Below are positions 14,901 to 21,378 of a stretch of 21,378 nucleotides of DNA, one piece after another. The stretch covers positions 1 through 21,378 of the forward strand of contig DBXM01000015.1 in assembly GCA_002309655.1 (NCBI GenBank), in the 5' to 3' direction. Each line of letters begins with the position of its first letter. Position 1 is the first letter of the stretch. The notes under the pieces are model-generated. The model saw only the letters and a program-made list of their open reading frames with translations, was not told the DNA's origin and did no database searches. This DNA is from Mageeibacillus sp. UBA1212 (lineage in GTDB: Bacteria > Bacillota > Clostridia > UBA1212). The position numbers and the translations under genes were made by a program.

Positions 14901-16159
14901 CGGACAACGTTGCCGCCTTCGTGAAGAATCTGGTTCTGACAGGTCCGAATTCGGCGACAGTGTATTTCAGCAGGAAGATCGAACCGGCTTCGGCGTCGAA
15001 TACGGACTGCTACCTTCTCAACCTCGGCGGAAAGGTCGTTAAAGCGGAGCCCTCCGCGGAAGGCATGAGCGCCGACCTGACGTTTGAGGGCGTCGACGGC
15101 AATTTCGCGGGGAGAACTCTCACCGTGGTGGGGCTGCGCGACACATCCAGAAGCGCCAACCCGTCGAAGCGGAGCTATTTCAGACTGGACGGAATTACCG
15201 TCGGCAGGTGGACCTTCGACACGGAGTCGGAGGTTCTTGAAGACGAATCGGGCTACCACCTGATTCCGGGTTCGGCCGTCGGCGCTTCCTACGAGGCGGG
15301 CTGGTCGGGGCTCGGCATCAGGCCGGTCAAGAACACGCTTCTGCTCACCCAGACGGACCTCACCCTCGAGAACACGGTCATTTCATTTATGTACAAGGGC
15401 GGCTCCTACGCCGGCTTCAACGTGCTGCTCAGCAAGGGCGAGAAGGTCTCCGGACACTTCGAGATCTACGCGAACGAGGGGCAGCTGAAGCTCTACTGCC
15501 CGGATATCTGCGACAGTTCCTTTGGTGTGAGCCTCAAAAAGTACTCGGGTAAGTGGGTCAGGATGTGCTTCTACTACGACGGCTCGGGTCTGGTGTGCAT
15601 GATTGAAGGCAAGGTTGCGGGTACGGCGAAAATGAAGAACGACGTCCCGGCGGCAGACTTCGAGCTCGTGCTGGGATCGCTGCCGGGCGGGCAGATGAGA
15701 ACGGACGCGCTTTTCGACGATTTGTTGATCGTGAAGACCGAGAACTGCGAGGCGGTGGCGAAGGCAATCTACGAGGGAACGTTCTTCGACGAGCTGAAGT
15801 TCGAGAAGGCGTCATACAGGCTGAAACCGGAAACCTCCGTGAAGATCAACGCGACTTCCGACAACGCCTCCGCTTTAGAGGGACTTGTCTGGACGAGTTC
15901 TGACGAGAGCGTCGCGACCGTTGACGCGGAAGGGAACGTCACCGCGGTGGCGGACGGAAGCGCCTTTATAACGGCGGTCAGCCCGGACGGCAGGTACGCG
16001 GAACGGTGCCTCGTCGAAGTGGGCGACTTCAAGGAAGAGAAAAAGCCGGGGAACGGACCGGACGCGTTCATGATTGTGGCAATCGCGCTGGCGGCTGTGG
16101 CGGTGCTGGCGGTGGTCGCCGTAGTTGTTATCGTTATCAAAAGAAGGAAAACTTCATGA
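11993..16159 (+). CDS. Membrane-anchored glycoside hydrolase family 2 protein (beta-mannosidase/exo-glucosaminidase-like) with FN3, LamG and BIG2 domains
   Basis: This 1388-residue enzyme has a signal peptide (about 1-31), a GH2 sugar-binding jelly roll (from about 78; RDWYYRKVFNYSG, FDGVADRMEVTLNGRYIG), an Ig-like domain and a TIM barrel. The acid/base is Glu482 in YGGGNEGEAP and the likely nucleophile is Glu548 in LHEYGLDS, so it should be active. FRSWGGGMCETDDFYDLCDEYG and the Trp-Pro-Cys-Cys stretch after it recall beta-mannosidases and exo-beta-D-glucosaminidases more than beta-galactosidases. Downstream come FN3 (about 883-970), an Ig/Big_5-like piece (about 972-1065), a LamG-like domain (about 1069-1250), BIG2 (about 1276-1345; WTSSDESVATVDAEGNVTAV) and a C-terminal helix (about 1358-1382) ending KRRKTS. 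It should cleave beta-linked sugars outside the cell while anchored. It shares an operon with the LamG protein; a strong terminator follows. The substrate is open. Confidence 0.92.
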   Translation: MKKTTRNILAIVLTAGILVSLGAGIAYAKSMADAERLSYMKTDSPMDGEPETVTVSKGANEAAGAGQTAGYSLLLDGDDWLLTDKEDSKRWSKAYKVTVPSSISGALYAAGAIKNPTVGRNDAAAKELGTRDWYYRKVFNYSGSGKNVYLCFDGVADRMEVTLNGRYIGYHQGMFGGPYFDVTDLIKTGENELVVRLKPVINYTQTVVFNCSYAWHYADLPPIGIWNSVRVEDRAAAALDSPFITTVSHETGTMDLCVDIADTEGSGAKIGGTLYCTVKPKNFDGSAYSFSYKLPEAEAGGARRIRLRFDLPEFKLWWPNGYGEQNLYTLETLFVDGKGGRSYDTSTFGVRTLDLIATGRKESANMYNRTAVFNGKTVFLKGADWCTIDAVMNFTREDYDRILCRAYDQGLNVFRSWGGGMCETDDFYDLCDEYGLCVYQEWPCCWDSQQTQPADVLYETVILNTKRIRNRASLLVYGGGNEGEAPTSDSIMNHIGKLTYQYDGTRDFWRQDGGVGANGIRHDHIHWGGEDPEHYADVYYDFTSNLHEYGLDSMMNLESIAKFATAKEMTQWPIDQQGTIAYHTATFNGMKGWQQTPYGYDIDTFIHYASQFVEVNSLESLVMGSQIAQTMADVPAAFNSRVNFPYQSMVMYYKFNDVYPGASWSVVDYYGAPKMAYWFLQDAYAPLTAGVKTDRYDTYNKTDRSLSLPVYILDDADELKNAGWEVTVTAYNGSLKTVKQERYTGSGSIDMKQKLGQFTLTEKETDTAPLFIVTTLYKNGTLAARTYMFMNAGKDPGCLFSIPAADVQYTVSGNTVTFVNNSDIPAAAVRFDVGSDLDTFRPSDNWFWLEPGESYAVTVNDASVIKGITGFNVIDASDKKAPSAPKNVKVKSESHDSLTVSWDKPKNSGDVRYYEIYLNGEFLTTAKGTATEYKIEGLTELTSYDVEVVAVDEGMNRSAASKKVTAETVADNVAAFVKNLVLTGPNSATVYFSRKIEPASASNTDCYLLNLGGKVVKAEPSAEGMSADLTFEGVDGNFAGRTLTVVGLRDTSRSANPSKRSYFRLDGITVGRWTFDTESEVLEDESGYHLIPGSAVGASYEAGWSGLGIRPVKNTLLLTQTDLTLENTVISFMYKGGSYAGFNVLLSKGEKVSGHFEIYANEGQLKLYCPDICDSSFGVSLKKYSGKWVRMCFYYDGSGLVCMIEGKVAGTAKMKNDVPAADFELVLGSLPGGQMRTDALFDDLLIVKTENCEAVAKAIYEGTFFDELKFEKASYRLKPETSVKINATSDNASALEGLVWTSSDESVATVDAEGNVTAVADGSAFITAVSPDGRYAERCLVEVGDFKEEKKPGNGPDAFMIVAIALAAVAVLAVVAVVVIVIKRRKTS

Positions 16160-16183
16160 TTGAATAATTGCGGAATGCAGCGG

Positions 16184-16224
16184 CGCGCCCCGGCTCACGA
16201 AACGGCTCCGGGGCGCGTTTTTTT
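16184..16224 (+). terminator. Strong terminator of the LamG/GH2 operon
   Basis: CGCGCCCCGG (16184-16193) pairs perfectly with CCGGGGCGCG (16208-16217), followed by seven T (16218-16224). It ends the operon directly before the pheS promoter. Confidence 0.93.
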
Positions 16225-16226
16225 GC

Positions 16227-16255
16227 TTTACAAACAGCAGCTGCAATGGTAAAAT
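16227..16255 (+). promoter_or_regulatory. Promoter of pheS-pheT
   Basis: TTTACA (16227-16232), a 17-bp spacer and TAAAAT (16250-16255) with TG at 16247-16248 form a strong extended -10 promoter, beginning two bases after the preceding terminator's T-run. The leader is about 117 bases. It is G/C-rich with a repeated GACGTT-type word, but no T-box core, antiterminator or terminator hairpin was recognised. Confidence 0.8.
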
Positions 16256-16378
16256 AATCTTTTAGCGGAAGGGCGGGACGCACCGTTTTGGCGGACGTTC
16301 ACGCAGCCGGATGGTTGACGTTTAGCGCACCCGGAAAGATGGCCGTATAAAGGAAAATTTGTTGGAGGATTCCTGCAT

Positions 16379-17398
16379 ATGAGAGAAAAACTCGCTGAAA
16401 TAAAAAAGGCTTTCGAAGAGAAGATCGAACAGGCAAAGACACAGGACGGCATTGAGAACCTTCGTGTGGAATTTTTGGGCAAAAAGGGCCTGATCACAGG
16501 CGTCATGAAGCTCATGGGCGGACTCAGCCCTGAGGAGAGGCCGGCCGCCGGACAGGCAGCCAACGACGTCAGGGCTTTTGTCGAGAGCAGGATCGCCGAG
16601 AGAAAGAAAGAGCTCCGGCAGCTCGAGCTTGAGAGATCGCTGGAAAAGGAAGTCATCGACGTGACGATGCCGGCGACTCCCGCCGCGCAGGGAAGCCTTC
16701 ACCCCCTCAACAAGGTCACCGAGGAGATGAAGAGGCTTTTCATCGGCATGGGCTACGAGGTTGCTGAAGGCCCCGAGGTCGAGTACGACTACTACAACTT
16801 CGAGGCGCTCAACCTTCCCGAAGGGCATCCCGCCAGGGACACGCAGGACACCTTCTATATCACCGACAAGATCCTTCTCAGAACGCAGACGTCCAGCGTT
16901 CAGATTCACGTCATGGAGCACAAAAAGCCTCCGATCAGGATAATCAGTCCGGGAAAGGTCTACCGCGCCGATAACCTCGACGCGACGCACTCGCCGATCT
17001 TCCACCAGCTTGAGGGCCTCGTTGTCGACAAGGGCGTCACGATGGGCGACCTGAAGGGAACGCTTGAAGTTTACGCGAAGGCGATGTTCGGCGAGAACAC
17101 CAAGATCAGGCTGAGGCCGCACCACTTCCCGTTCACCGAACCGAGCGCGGAAGTCGACGTCACCTGCTGGGGCTGCGGCGGAAAAGGCTGCAGGATCTGC
17201 AAGGGCGAGGGCTGGGTCGAGGTTCTCGGCTGCGGAATGGTGCACCCGGACGTTTTGAGACGCTGCGACATTGACCCCGAGGTCTACTCGGGATTCGCTT
17301 TCGGAATCGGTATCGAGAGAACCGCGCTCGCGAGGTACGGAGTTTCCGACCTCCGCCAGTTCTTCGAGAACGACGTGAGATTCCTGGGGCAGTTCTGA
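16379..17398 (+). CDS. pheS: Phenylalanyl-tRNA synthetase alpha subunit
   Basis: This 339-residue catalytic subunit of the (alpha-beta)2 enzyme attaches phenylalanine to tRNA-Phe in the cytosol. Residues 1-90 form the coiled-coil tRNA-binding arm. Class II motif 2 is at about 191-215 (VYRADNLDATHSPIFHQLEG) and motif 3 at about 304-325 (FAFGIGIERTALARYG). GHPARDTQDTFYI lies in the aminoacylation core. A Cys-rich segment (CWGCGGKGCRICKGEGW) matches the form common in Firmicutes. Length is normal. GGAGGA at 16364-16369 precedes the ATG by nine bases. pheT follows after 20 bases. Confidence 0.98.
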   Translation: MREKLAEIKKAFEEKIEQAKTQDGIENLRVEFLGKKGLITGVMKLMGGLSPEERPAAGQAANDVRAFVESRIAERKKELRQLELERSLEKEVIDVTMPATPAAQGSLHPLNKVTEEMKRLFIGMGYEVAEGPEVEYDYYNFEALNLPEGHPARDTQDTFYITDKILLRTQTSSVQIHVMEHKKPPIRIISPGKVYRADNLDATHSPIFHQLEGLVVDKGVTMGDLKGTLEVYAKAMFGENTKIRLRPHHFPFTEPSAEVDVTCWGCGGKGCRICKGEGWVEVLGCGMVHPDVLRRCDIDPEVYSGFAFGIGIERTALARYGVSDLRQFFENDVRFLGQF

Positions 17399-17418
17399 CA
17401 AATCGGGAGGGTTGAAAA

Positions 17419-19863
17419 ATGAAAGCACCTTTAAAGTGGTTACTTGCGTATACGGATATAAAGTATGAGGACACGAAGGAGTTCGCGGAGAACGTCGCCA
17501 GCCTCATGACGCTCAGCGGCTCGAAGGTCGAGACCGTCGACAGGCTCGAGAGCAAAATTCACAGAGTCGTCGTCGGAAAGTGCGTCGAGATCGTAAGGCA
17601 TCAGAACTCCGACCACATGTTCGTGTGTCAGATGGACGTGGGGGAAGAGAACGGCGGCGTCACGCAGATCGTCACCGGCGCGCAGAACGTCAAATTGGGC
17701 GACCACATTCCCGTGGCGCTCGACAATTCCGTCATCTCCGGCGGCCGCGAAATCAAAGCGGGCAAGCTCCGCGGTGAAATCTCGAACGGTATGATGTGTT
17801 CCTTTGAAGAGCTCGGCCTCGATTTCAAGAACTACGAGGGCGGCATCGACGACGGCGTCATGGTTCTGGAAGACCTGGCGATGTTCAAGGGGAGCGACTT
17901 CGACGCATTCATCGGAAAAGACATAATGGAAGTGCTCGGCGTCTGCTACAAGGACTACGTCATCGACTTTGAGATCACCTCCAACAGAGCGGACTGCTTC
18001 AGCGTCACGGGTCTTTCGAGAGAGGCCGCGGTAACGCTCGGCGGAAAGTTAGAAATGCCCGAAATAAAGGTAAAAGAAGAGGCCGCGGGCGAGGCGAAGG
18101 ACTCGGTTTCGGTGTTCGTTTCCGACGAGAATCTCTGCCCCGCGTATTTCGCGAGAACGGTCAGAAACGTTAAAATCGAACCCTCTCCGAAGTGGATGCG
18201 CGAGAGACTCGAGGCGGCCGGCGTGCGCTCGATCAACAATATTGTCGACATCACAAACTACGTGATGCTTGAGCTCGGCCAGCCGATGCACGCGTTCGAC
18301 AAGCGCACGGTAAGGGGCGGCAAGATTATCGTCAGAAGAGCCGGCGAGGGCGAGATTTTCAGAACGCTTGACGGCATCGACAGAACTCTCAACGCGAACA
18401 TGCTCGTCATTTCCGACACGGTCGGTCCGATCGGCATCGCGGGCGTTATGGGCGGCGAGAACTCGGAGATCAGACCCGACACGACGGATATCATTTTCGA
18501 GAGCGCCACGTTCGACGCTGTGACTGTAAGGCGCGGCGCGAAGAGCGTGGGCCTCAGAACCGAATCTTCTTCCAGATTCGAGAAGGGCCTCGACCCGAAG
18601 CTGGCCTACTGCGCGATCAACAGGGCGGCTCAGCTCGTTGAGGAACTGGGCGCGGGCGAAGTCGAGAAGGGCATCGTGGCGTTCACGAGAGAGGACGCGT
18701 TTGCGGAGCGTGAAGTTCCTTTTGACTGGGAGAAGATCAACGCGTTCCTGGGCACGGACATTCCGCTTGAAAAGCAGACTGAAATTCTCGAAAACCTCGA
18801 GTGCCGCGTAGACGCCGCGAGAAAAGTTATCGTTCCGCCTTATTTTAGGCACGATCTGATTTGCCTCGCCGACGTTGCGGAGGAGGTCGCGAGATTCTAC
18901 GGCTACAACAACATCAAGTCGACTCTTCTCGCCAACTGCGAGATGACGCTCGGCTCCAGAACGAAGCTCCAGCGCGTGAGGGATATCATCCGCACGAGAA
19001 TGGCCGACAGCGGCTACAACGAGATGCTCACGTACTCGTTCGAGAGCCCCTCGGTTCACGACAAGCTGAACCTTCCCGCCGACGACCCGCACCGCGACTT
19101 CGTCAAGATACTCAATCCTCTCGGAGAGGACTACAGCGCGATGAGAACTTCGATGGTTCCCACCGTTTTAAAGACACTCGCGTTCAACTACGCGCAGCGC
19201 AATAAGAAGGTCCGCCTTTTCGAGATCGCGTTCGTGTATCTGAAGAACGGCAGCGATACGGAGCTTCCGGAACACCGCGAACAGCTCGCGGTCGGCGCCT
19301 ACGGAGAGACCGATTTCTTCGCTTTGAAGGGAGCAATCGAGGCGGTCGTCGCGGAGCTGAAGGCCGGGGAACTTGAGTACAAAGCCAATAAAGAGCTTCC
19401 GTTCATGCATCCGGGCCGCACCGCCGACGTGTTCCTCGCGGGGAAGAAGATCGGTTTCATGGGGCAGATTCATCCCACGGTCGCCGAGAGTTTCGAGTGC
19501 CCGAGAGAGTCGTTCGTGGCGGTGCTCGATTTGAGACCCCTCTGCGACGCGGCGGTTGAGATTCCGAAGAGCAAAGAGCTTCCGAAGTTCCCGGGCATTA
19601 CCAGAGACATCGCGGTGGTCGTTCCGAAGAGCGTCTCCCAGGGCGAGGTCGCGGCGATCATCAGGCAGCGCGGCGGGAAGCTTCTCGAGAGCTGCGAACT
19701 GTTTGACTGCTACGAGGGCATCCAGCTCGGACTCGACAAAAAGAGCCTGGCCTACAGCCTGATGTTCAGGAATCCGGACTGCACGCTTAAAGACGAGGAC
19801 GTCGAGAAGCCGATGAAGAAGATCCTGAACGGACTCGAAAGCATCGGCGCTGAGCTTCGCTGA
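17419..19863 (+). CDS. pheT: Phenylalanyl-tRNA synthetase beta subunit
   Basis: This 814-residue partner of PheS carries tRNA recognition and editing. Domains in order: an N-terminal segment (KAPLKWLLAYTDI) and an EMAP/OB tRNA-binding domain (about 40-150; HQNSDHMFVCQMDVG); the B3/B4 editing domain (about 210-385; SINNIVDITNYVMLELGQPM); B5 (about 432-500); a catalytically inactive class II-like core (from about 483; ADVAEEVARFYGYNNI); and a ferredoxin-like anticodon-binding domain (about 722-814; PKFPGITRDIAVVVPKS). Length is that of a full bacterial beta subunit. GGGAGG at 17405-17410 precedes the ATG, and the 20-base gap shows a shared transcript with pheS. A terminator follows at 19886-19911. 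Confidence 0.98.
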   Translation: MKAPLKWLLAYTDIKYEDTKEFAENVASLMTLSGSKVETVDRLESKIHRVVVGKCVEIVRHQNSDHMFVCQMDVGEENGGVTQIVTGAQNVKLGDHIPVALDNSVISGGREIKAGKLRGEISNGMMCSFEELGLDFKNYEGGIDDGVMVLEDLAMFKGSDFDAFIGKDIMEVLGVCYKDYVIDFEITSNRADCFSVTGLSREAAVTLGGKLEMPEIKVKEEAAGEAKDSVSVFVSDENLCPAYFARTVRNVKIEPSPKWMRERLEAAGVRSINNIVDITNYVMLELGQPMHAFDKRTVRGGKIIVRRAGEGEIFRTLDGIDRTLNANMLVISDTVGPIGIAGVMGGENSEIRPDTTDIIFESATFDAVTVRRGAKSVGLRTESSSRFEKGLDPKLAYCAINRAAQLVEELGAGEVEKGIVAFTREDAFAEREVPFDWEKINAFLGTDIPLEKQTEILENLECRVDAARKVIVPPYFRHDLICLADVAEEVARFYGYNNIKSTLLANCEMTLGSRTKLQRVRDIIRTRMADSGYNEMLTYSFESPSVHDKLNLPADDPHRDFVKILNPLGEDYSAMRTSMVPTVLKTLAFNYAQRNKKVRLFEIAFVYLKNGSDTELPEHREQLAVGAYGETDFFALKGAIEAVVAELKAGELEYKANKELPFMHPGRTADVFLAGKKIGFMGQIHPTVAESFECPRESFVAVLDLRPLCDAAVEIPKSKELPKFPGITRDIAVVVPKSVSQGEVAAIIRQRGGKLLESCELFDCYEGIQLGLDKKSLAYSLMFRNPDCTLKDEDVEKPMKKILNGLESIGAELR

Positions 19864-19885
19864 TTCTTGACGAAACTTTAACGGG

Positions 19886-19911
19886 GGGGACCTTCGCGTG
19901 AGGTCCCCTTT
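19886..19911 (+). terminator. Terminator after pheT
   Basis: GGGGACCT (19886-19893) pairs with AGGTCCCC (19901-19908), 7-base loop, followed by only three T. The stem is strong but the U-tract short, so some read-through into the next gene is possible. Confidence 0.7.
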
Positions 19912-19977
19912 GCAAAATAGAGGGCTGCCCGGTTAATGATTGTGGCTGTCCGGACGATTATTTAAAAGGAATCTGAA

Positions 19978-21063
19978 ATGAAAAAGAGTATCTATTCCCG
20001 AATCAAAAACGCCGCCGGCGAGGACGGAGTTCTGCCGGAGAGCTTCAACATTCTTCTGCCGTACGAAGAACCGGAGGGCGGAGAGGCCGGTGTGACCGAA
20101 GAACCGAAAACGCCTAAAAAAAGGAAAAAAACACGCAAGGCCGCAGCGGTTTCCGACGGCGACCCCATGCCTAAACAGGGCGAATTCGACGCGGTCATGG
20201 TGAGAATTCCCGGCCGGATGAAGCATAACGTTTTCGTGAACTTCTACATTGCGGCGCGGCTGAAGTCCGCGATTGAAGCGTACTACGATCTCAGAGTTGA
20301 GGGCAGCTCGTACAAGACGTCGAAGGTCGAGAGAATCGAACGCAAGATTAACAACGTCATCCGCCTCATCGACAGGTACGAGCCCGTTTCCGTCATCGAC
20401 CCGGTGCTCTCGCAGCTTGTGGCGCTCAAAACTGAACGCGACAAGGCTGCGGTTTTCGGTGAGTATCTCGCGACCGGGGGAGTGACCGTTCAGCAGGTCA
20501 AGACCGGCATCGCGCTTTTGGGAACGTTCGGCGACGAAACGGTGACGGAACTTCTCGCCGAGCTGGGAATGAGCGAGGAACTGGCGTTTTTCGCGGTGAA
20601 GGCGCTCAGGACTATTCTTAAGGATGACTGCGATTTCGTGAAGGCGGCGTGGAAGCTTGCTTCCGGGCTGAGAGGCTGGGGCAAGGTCGCGGCGATTCTC
20701 GAGATGCCGGACAAAATCGACGACGAAGAGGTCAGACGCTGGATTCTCGCCCACGGCGCGCAGAACGAGCTCGGGTTGTACATTTCCGCATGCGAGTGCG
20801 CGATAAAAGGCGATTTGAAGGGCTACATGACGTCGCTTGACGACACGAACGAGCTTGTCGACAAGGAACTCGGCGACGGCATCTGCGACATTTTCGACGG
20901 CCTGTTCCAGGCGGAAAGCGTCAAGAACGCCGACAGCTTCTCGGAGGTTCCGGACATTTACCTGGCGATTGCCTCGTTCAAGGCGGCCGAGGACAGGGGT
21001 TGCTTCGCGCTCTGCCGCGAGGCGCCGCGTATTGTTGAAAAGCTGAAGGCGCGGAAGATCTGA
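19978..21063 (+). CDS. Uncharacterised cytosolic helical (HEAT-repeat-like) protein
   Basis: I do not recognise a function for this 361-residue protein. It has no signal peptide or membrane helix. A hydrophilic stretch with a basic cluster (KTPKKRKKTRK, about 44-54) separates a short N-terminal part from a largely alpha-helical rest with regularly spaced helix pairs (about 165-340). The segment GLRGWGKVAAILEMPDKI and WILAHGAQNELGLYISACEC (about 230-265) resembles, from memory, HEAT-repeat-annotated Clostridia proteins with GWGRIHAVERL-type motifs; such proteins usually serve as scaffolds. AAAAGGA (19964-19970) lies seven bases before the ATG. It may have its own weak promoter or be reached by read-through from pheT. 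The final hairpin at 21078-21102 separates it from the next gene. Confidence 0.8.
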   Translation: MKKSIYSRIKNAAGEDGVLPESFNILLPYEEPEGGEAGVTEEPKTPKKRKKTRKAAAVSDGDPMPKQGEFDAVMVRIPGRMKHNVFVNFYIAARLKSAIEAYYDLRVEGSSYKTSKVERIERKINNVIRLIDRYEPVSVIDPVLSQLVALKTERDKAAVFGEYLATGGVTVQQVKTGIALLGTFGDETVTELLAELGMSEELAFFAVKALRTILKDDCDFVKAAWKLASGLRGWGKVAAILEMPDKIDDEEVRRWILAHGAQNELGLYISACECAIKGDLKGYMTSLDDTNELVDKELGDGICDIFDGLFQAESVKNADSFSEVPDIYLAIASFKAAEDRGCFALCREAPRIVEKLKARKI

Positions 21064-21077
21064 GTTGTACAAAAGTT

Positions 21078-21102
21078 TTTCCGGAAAATTTCCCGGAAAT
21101 TT
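21078..21102 (+). terminator. A/T-rich hairpin after the HEAT-like gene
   Basis: TTTCCGG (21078-21084) pairs with CCGGAAA (21093-21099) around an 8-base loop and is followed by TTTATTTC. It is plausible as a weak terminator 15 bases after the stop. Confidence 0.45.
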
Positions 21103-21131
21103 ATTTCAGATAAAAACGGAGGGTATTCTTG

Positions 21132-21378
21132 ATGAAAACCGGCATTGTGAGCGGTGCATACATCGGCAGATATGGCTGGGAGGCCGGCCCGGAGCGGATG
21201 AAGCGCCACGGCTACGATACGATCGATTTTGATATGGCAGACACGGAACACAATCCCGTGTACACTCTTTCGGGAGCCGAACTTTCCCGATATTTAGGCG
21301 AAAAGTCGAAGATTGTGAAAAACAGCGGACTCGAGATTTTCCAGACTCACGGACCGTGGCGCTGGCCGCCGCAGGACG
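21132..21378 (+). CDS. Sugar-phosphate isomerase/epimerase-like TIM-barrel protein (5' part)
   Basis: The first 82 residues are visible before the window ends. MKTGIVSGAYIGRYGWEAGPERMKRHGYDTIDFD matches the first strand and helix of the xylose-isomerase-like (AP endonuclease 2) TIM barrel. IFQTHGPWRWPPQD has the His at the end of a strand that in this family contributes to the metal site. Such proteins isomerise or epimerise sugars or related polyols. GGAGGG (21118-21123) precedes the ATG by eight bases. The gene may be the first of a sugar-use operon beyond the edge; the substrate cannot be inferred. Confidence 0.85.
   Translation, partial: MKTGIVSGAYIGRYGWEAGPERMKRHGYDTIDFDMADTEHNPVYTLSGAELSRYLGEKSKIVKNSGLEIFQTHGPWRWPPQD

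Noticed and set aside
13028..15259. 743-codon open frame on the minus strand inside the GH2 gene
   Set aside because: It is antisense to a gene with clear GH2, FN3 and LamG domains; its Arg/Val/His-rich product has no recognisable domain and reflects codon bias of the plus-strand gene.
16256..16290. T-box-like AAGGGCGGGAC in the pheS leader
   Set aside because: It is at the very start of the leader, differs from the T-box core, and no specifier stem or terminator/antiterminator pair follows.

Overview
The window looks like a chromosomal segment of an uncultivated Gram-positive anaerobe of the Bacillota (Clostridia, gut or rumen type). The reasons are strong Shine-Dalgarno sites, TGnTATAAT-type extended -10 promoters, intrinsic terminators with U-tracts, a Firmicutes-like pheS-pheT pair, and large surface proteins held by a single membrane helix next to a short Lys/Arg tail, with no outer-membrane genes. 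This taxonomic call is inference; no rRNA is present. No tRNA, IS element, integrase or CRISPR array was seen, and no gene-free stretch exceeds 300 bases.

Layout. 1-72 is the tail of an unidentified gene. 234-1301 encodes a URO-D-fold (uroporphyrinogen decarboxylase/cobamide methyltransferase-like) protein, followed by a terminator. 1447-2661 holds a promoter and an overlapping pair of short-chain chromate-transporter (CHR) genes of lower G+C, then a histidine-phosphatase-fold protein (2737-3357) with an altered RHG motif. 3634-8991 encodes a 1785-residue membrane-anchored alpha-2-macroglobulin-like protein that has lost the thioester motif and carries a Tyr-rich insert at the bait position.

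9141-16159 is the most distinctive block. An AraC-family regulator (minus strand) is divergent from two plus-strand genes: a LamG-LamG-TM protein and a GH2-FN3-LamG-BIG2-TM glycosidase. Both promoters can be placed in the 179-bp divergent region, and they decide the starts. The simplest reading is a regulated, membrane-tethered glycan-binding and glycan-cleaving module, without a transporter in view.

16227-19911 is the housekeeping phenylalanyl-tRNA synthetase operon pheS-pheT with its own promoter and terminator. It is followed by a cytosolic helical (HEAT-like) protein of unknown role (19978-21063). The start of a sugar-phosphate isomerase/epimerase-like TIM-barrel gene runs off the right edge.

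The large surface proteins (A2M-like, LamG, GH2) make this mainly a cell-envelope and extracellular region. The candidates most worth following are the thioester-less A2M with its duplicated Tyr-rich segment and the AraC/LamG/GH2 module.
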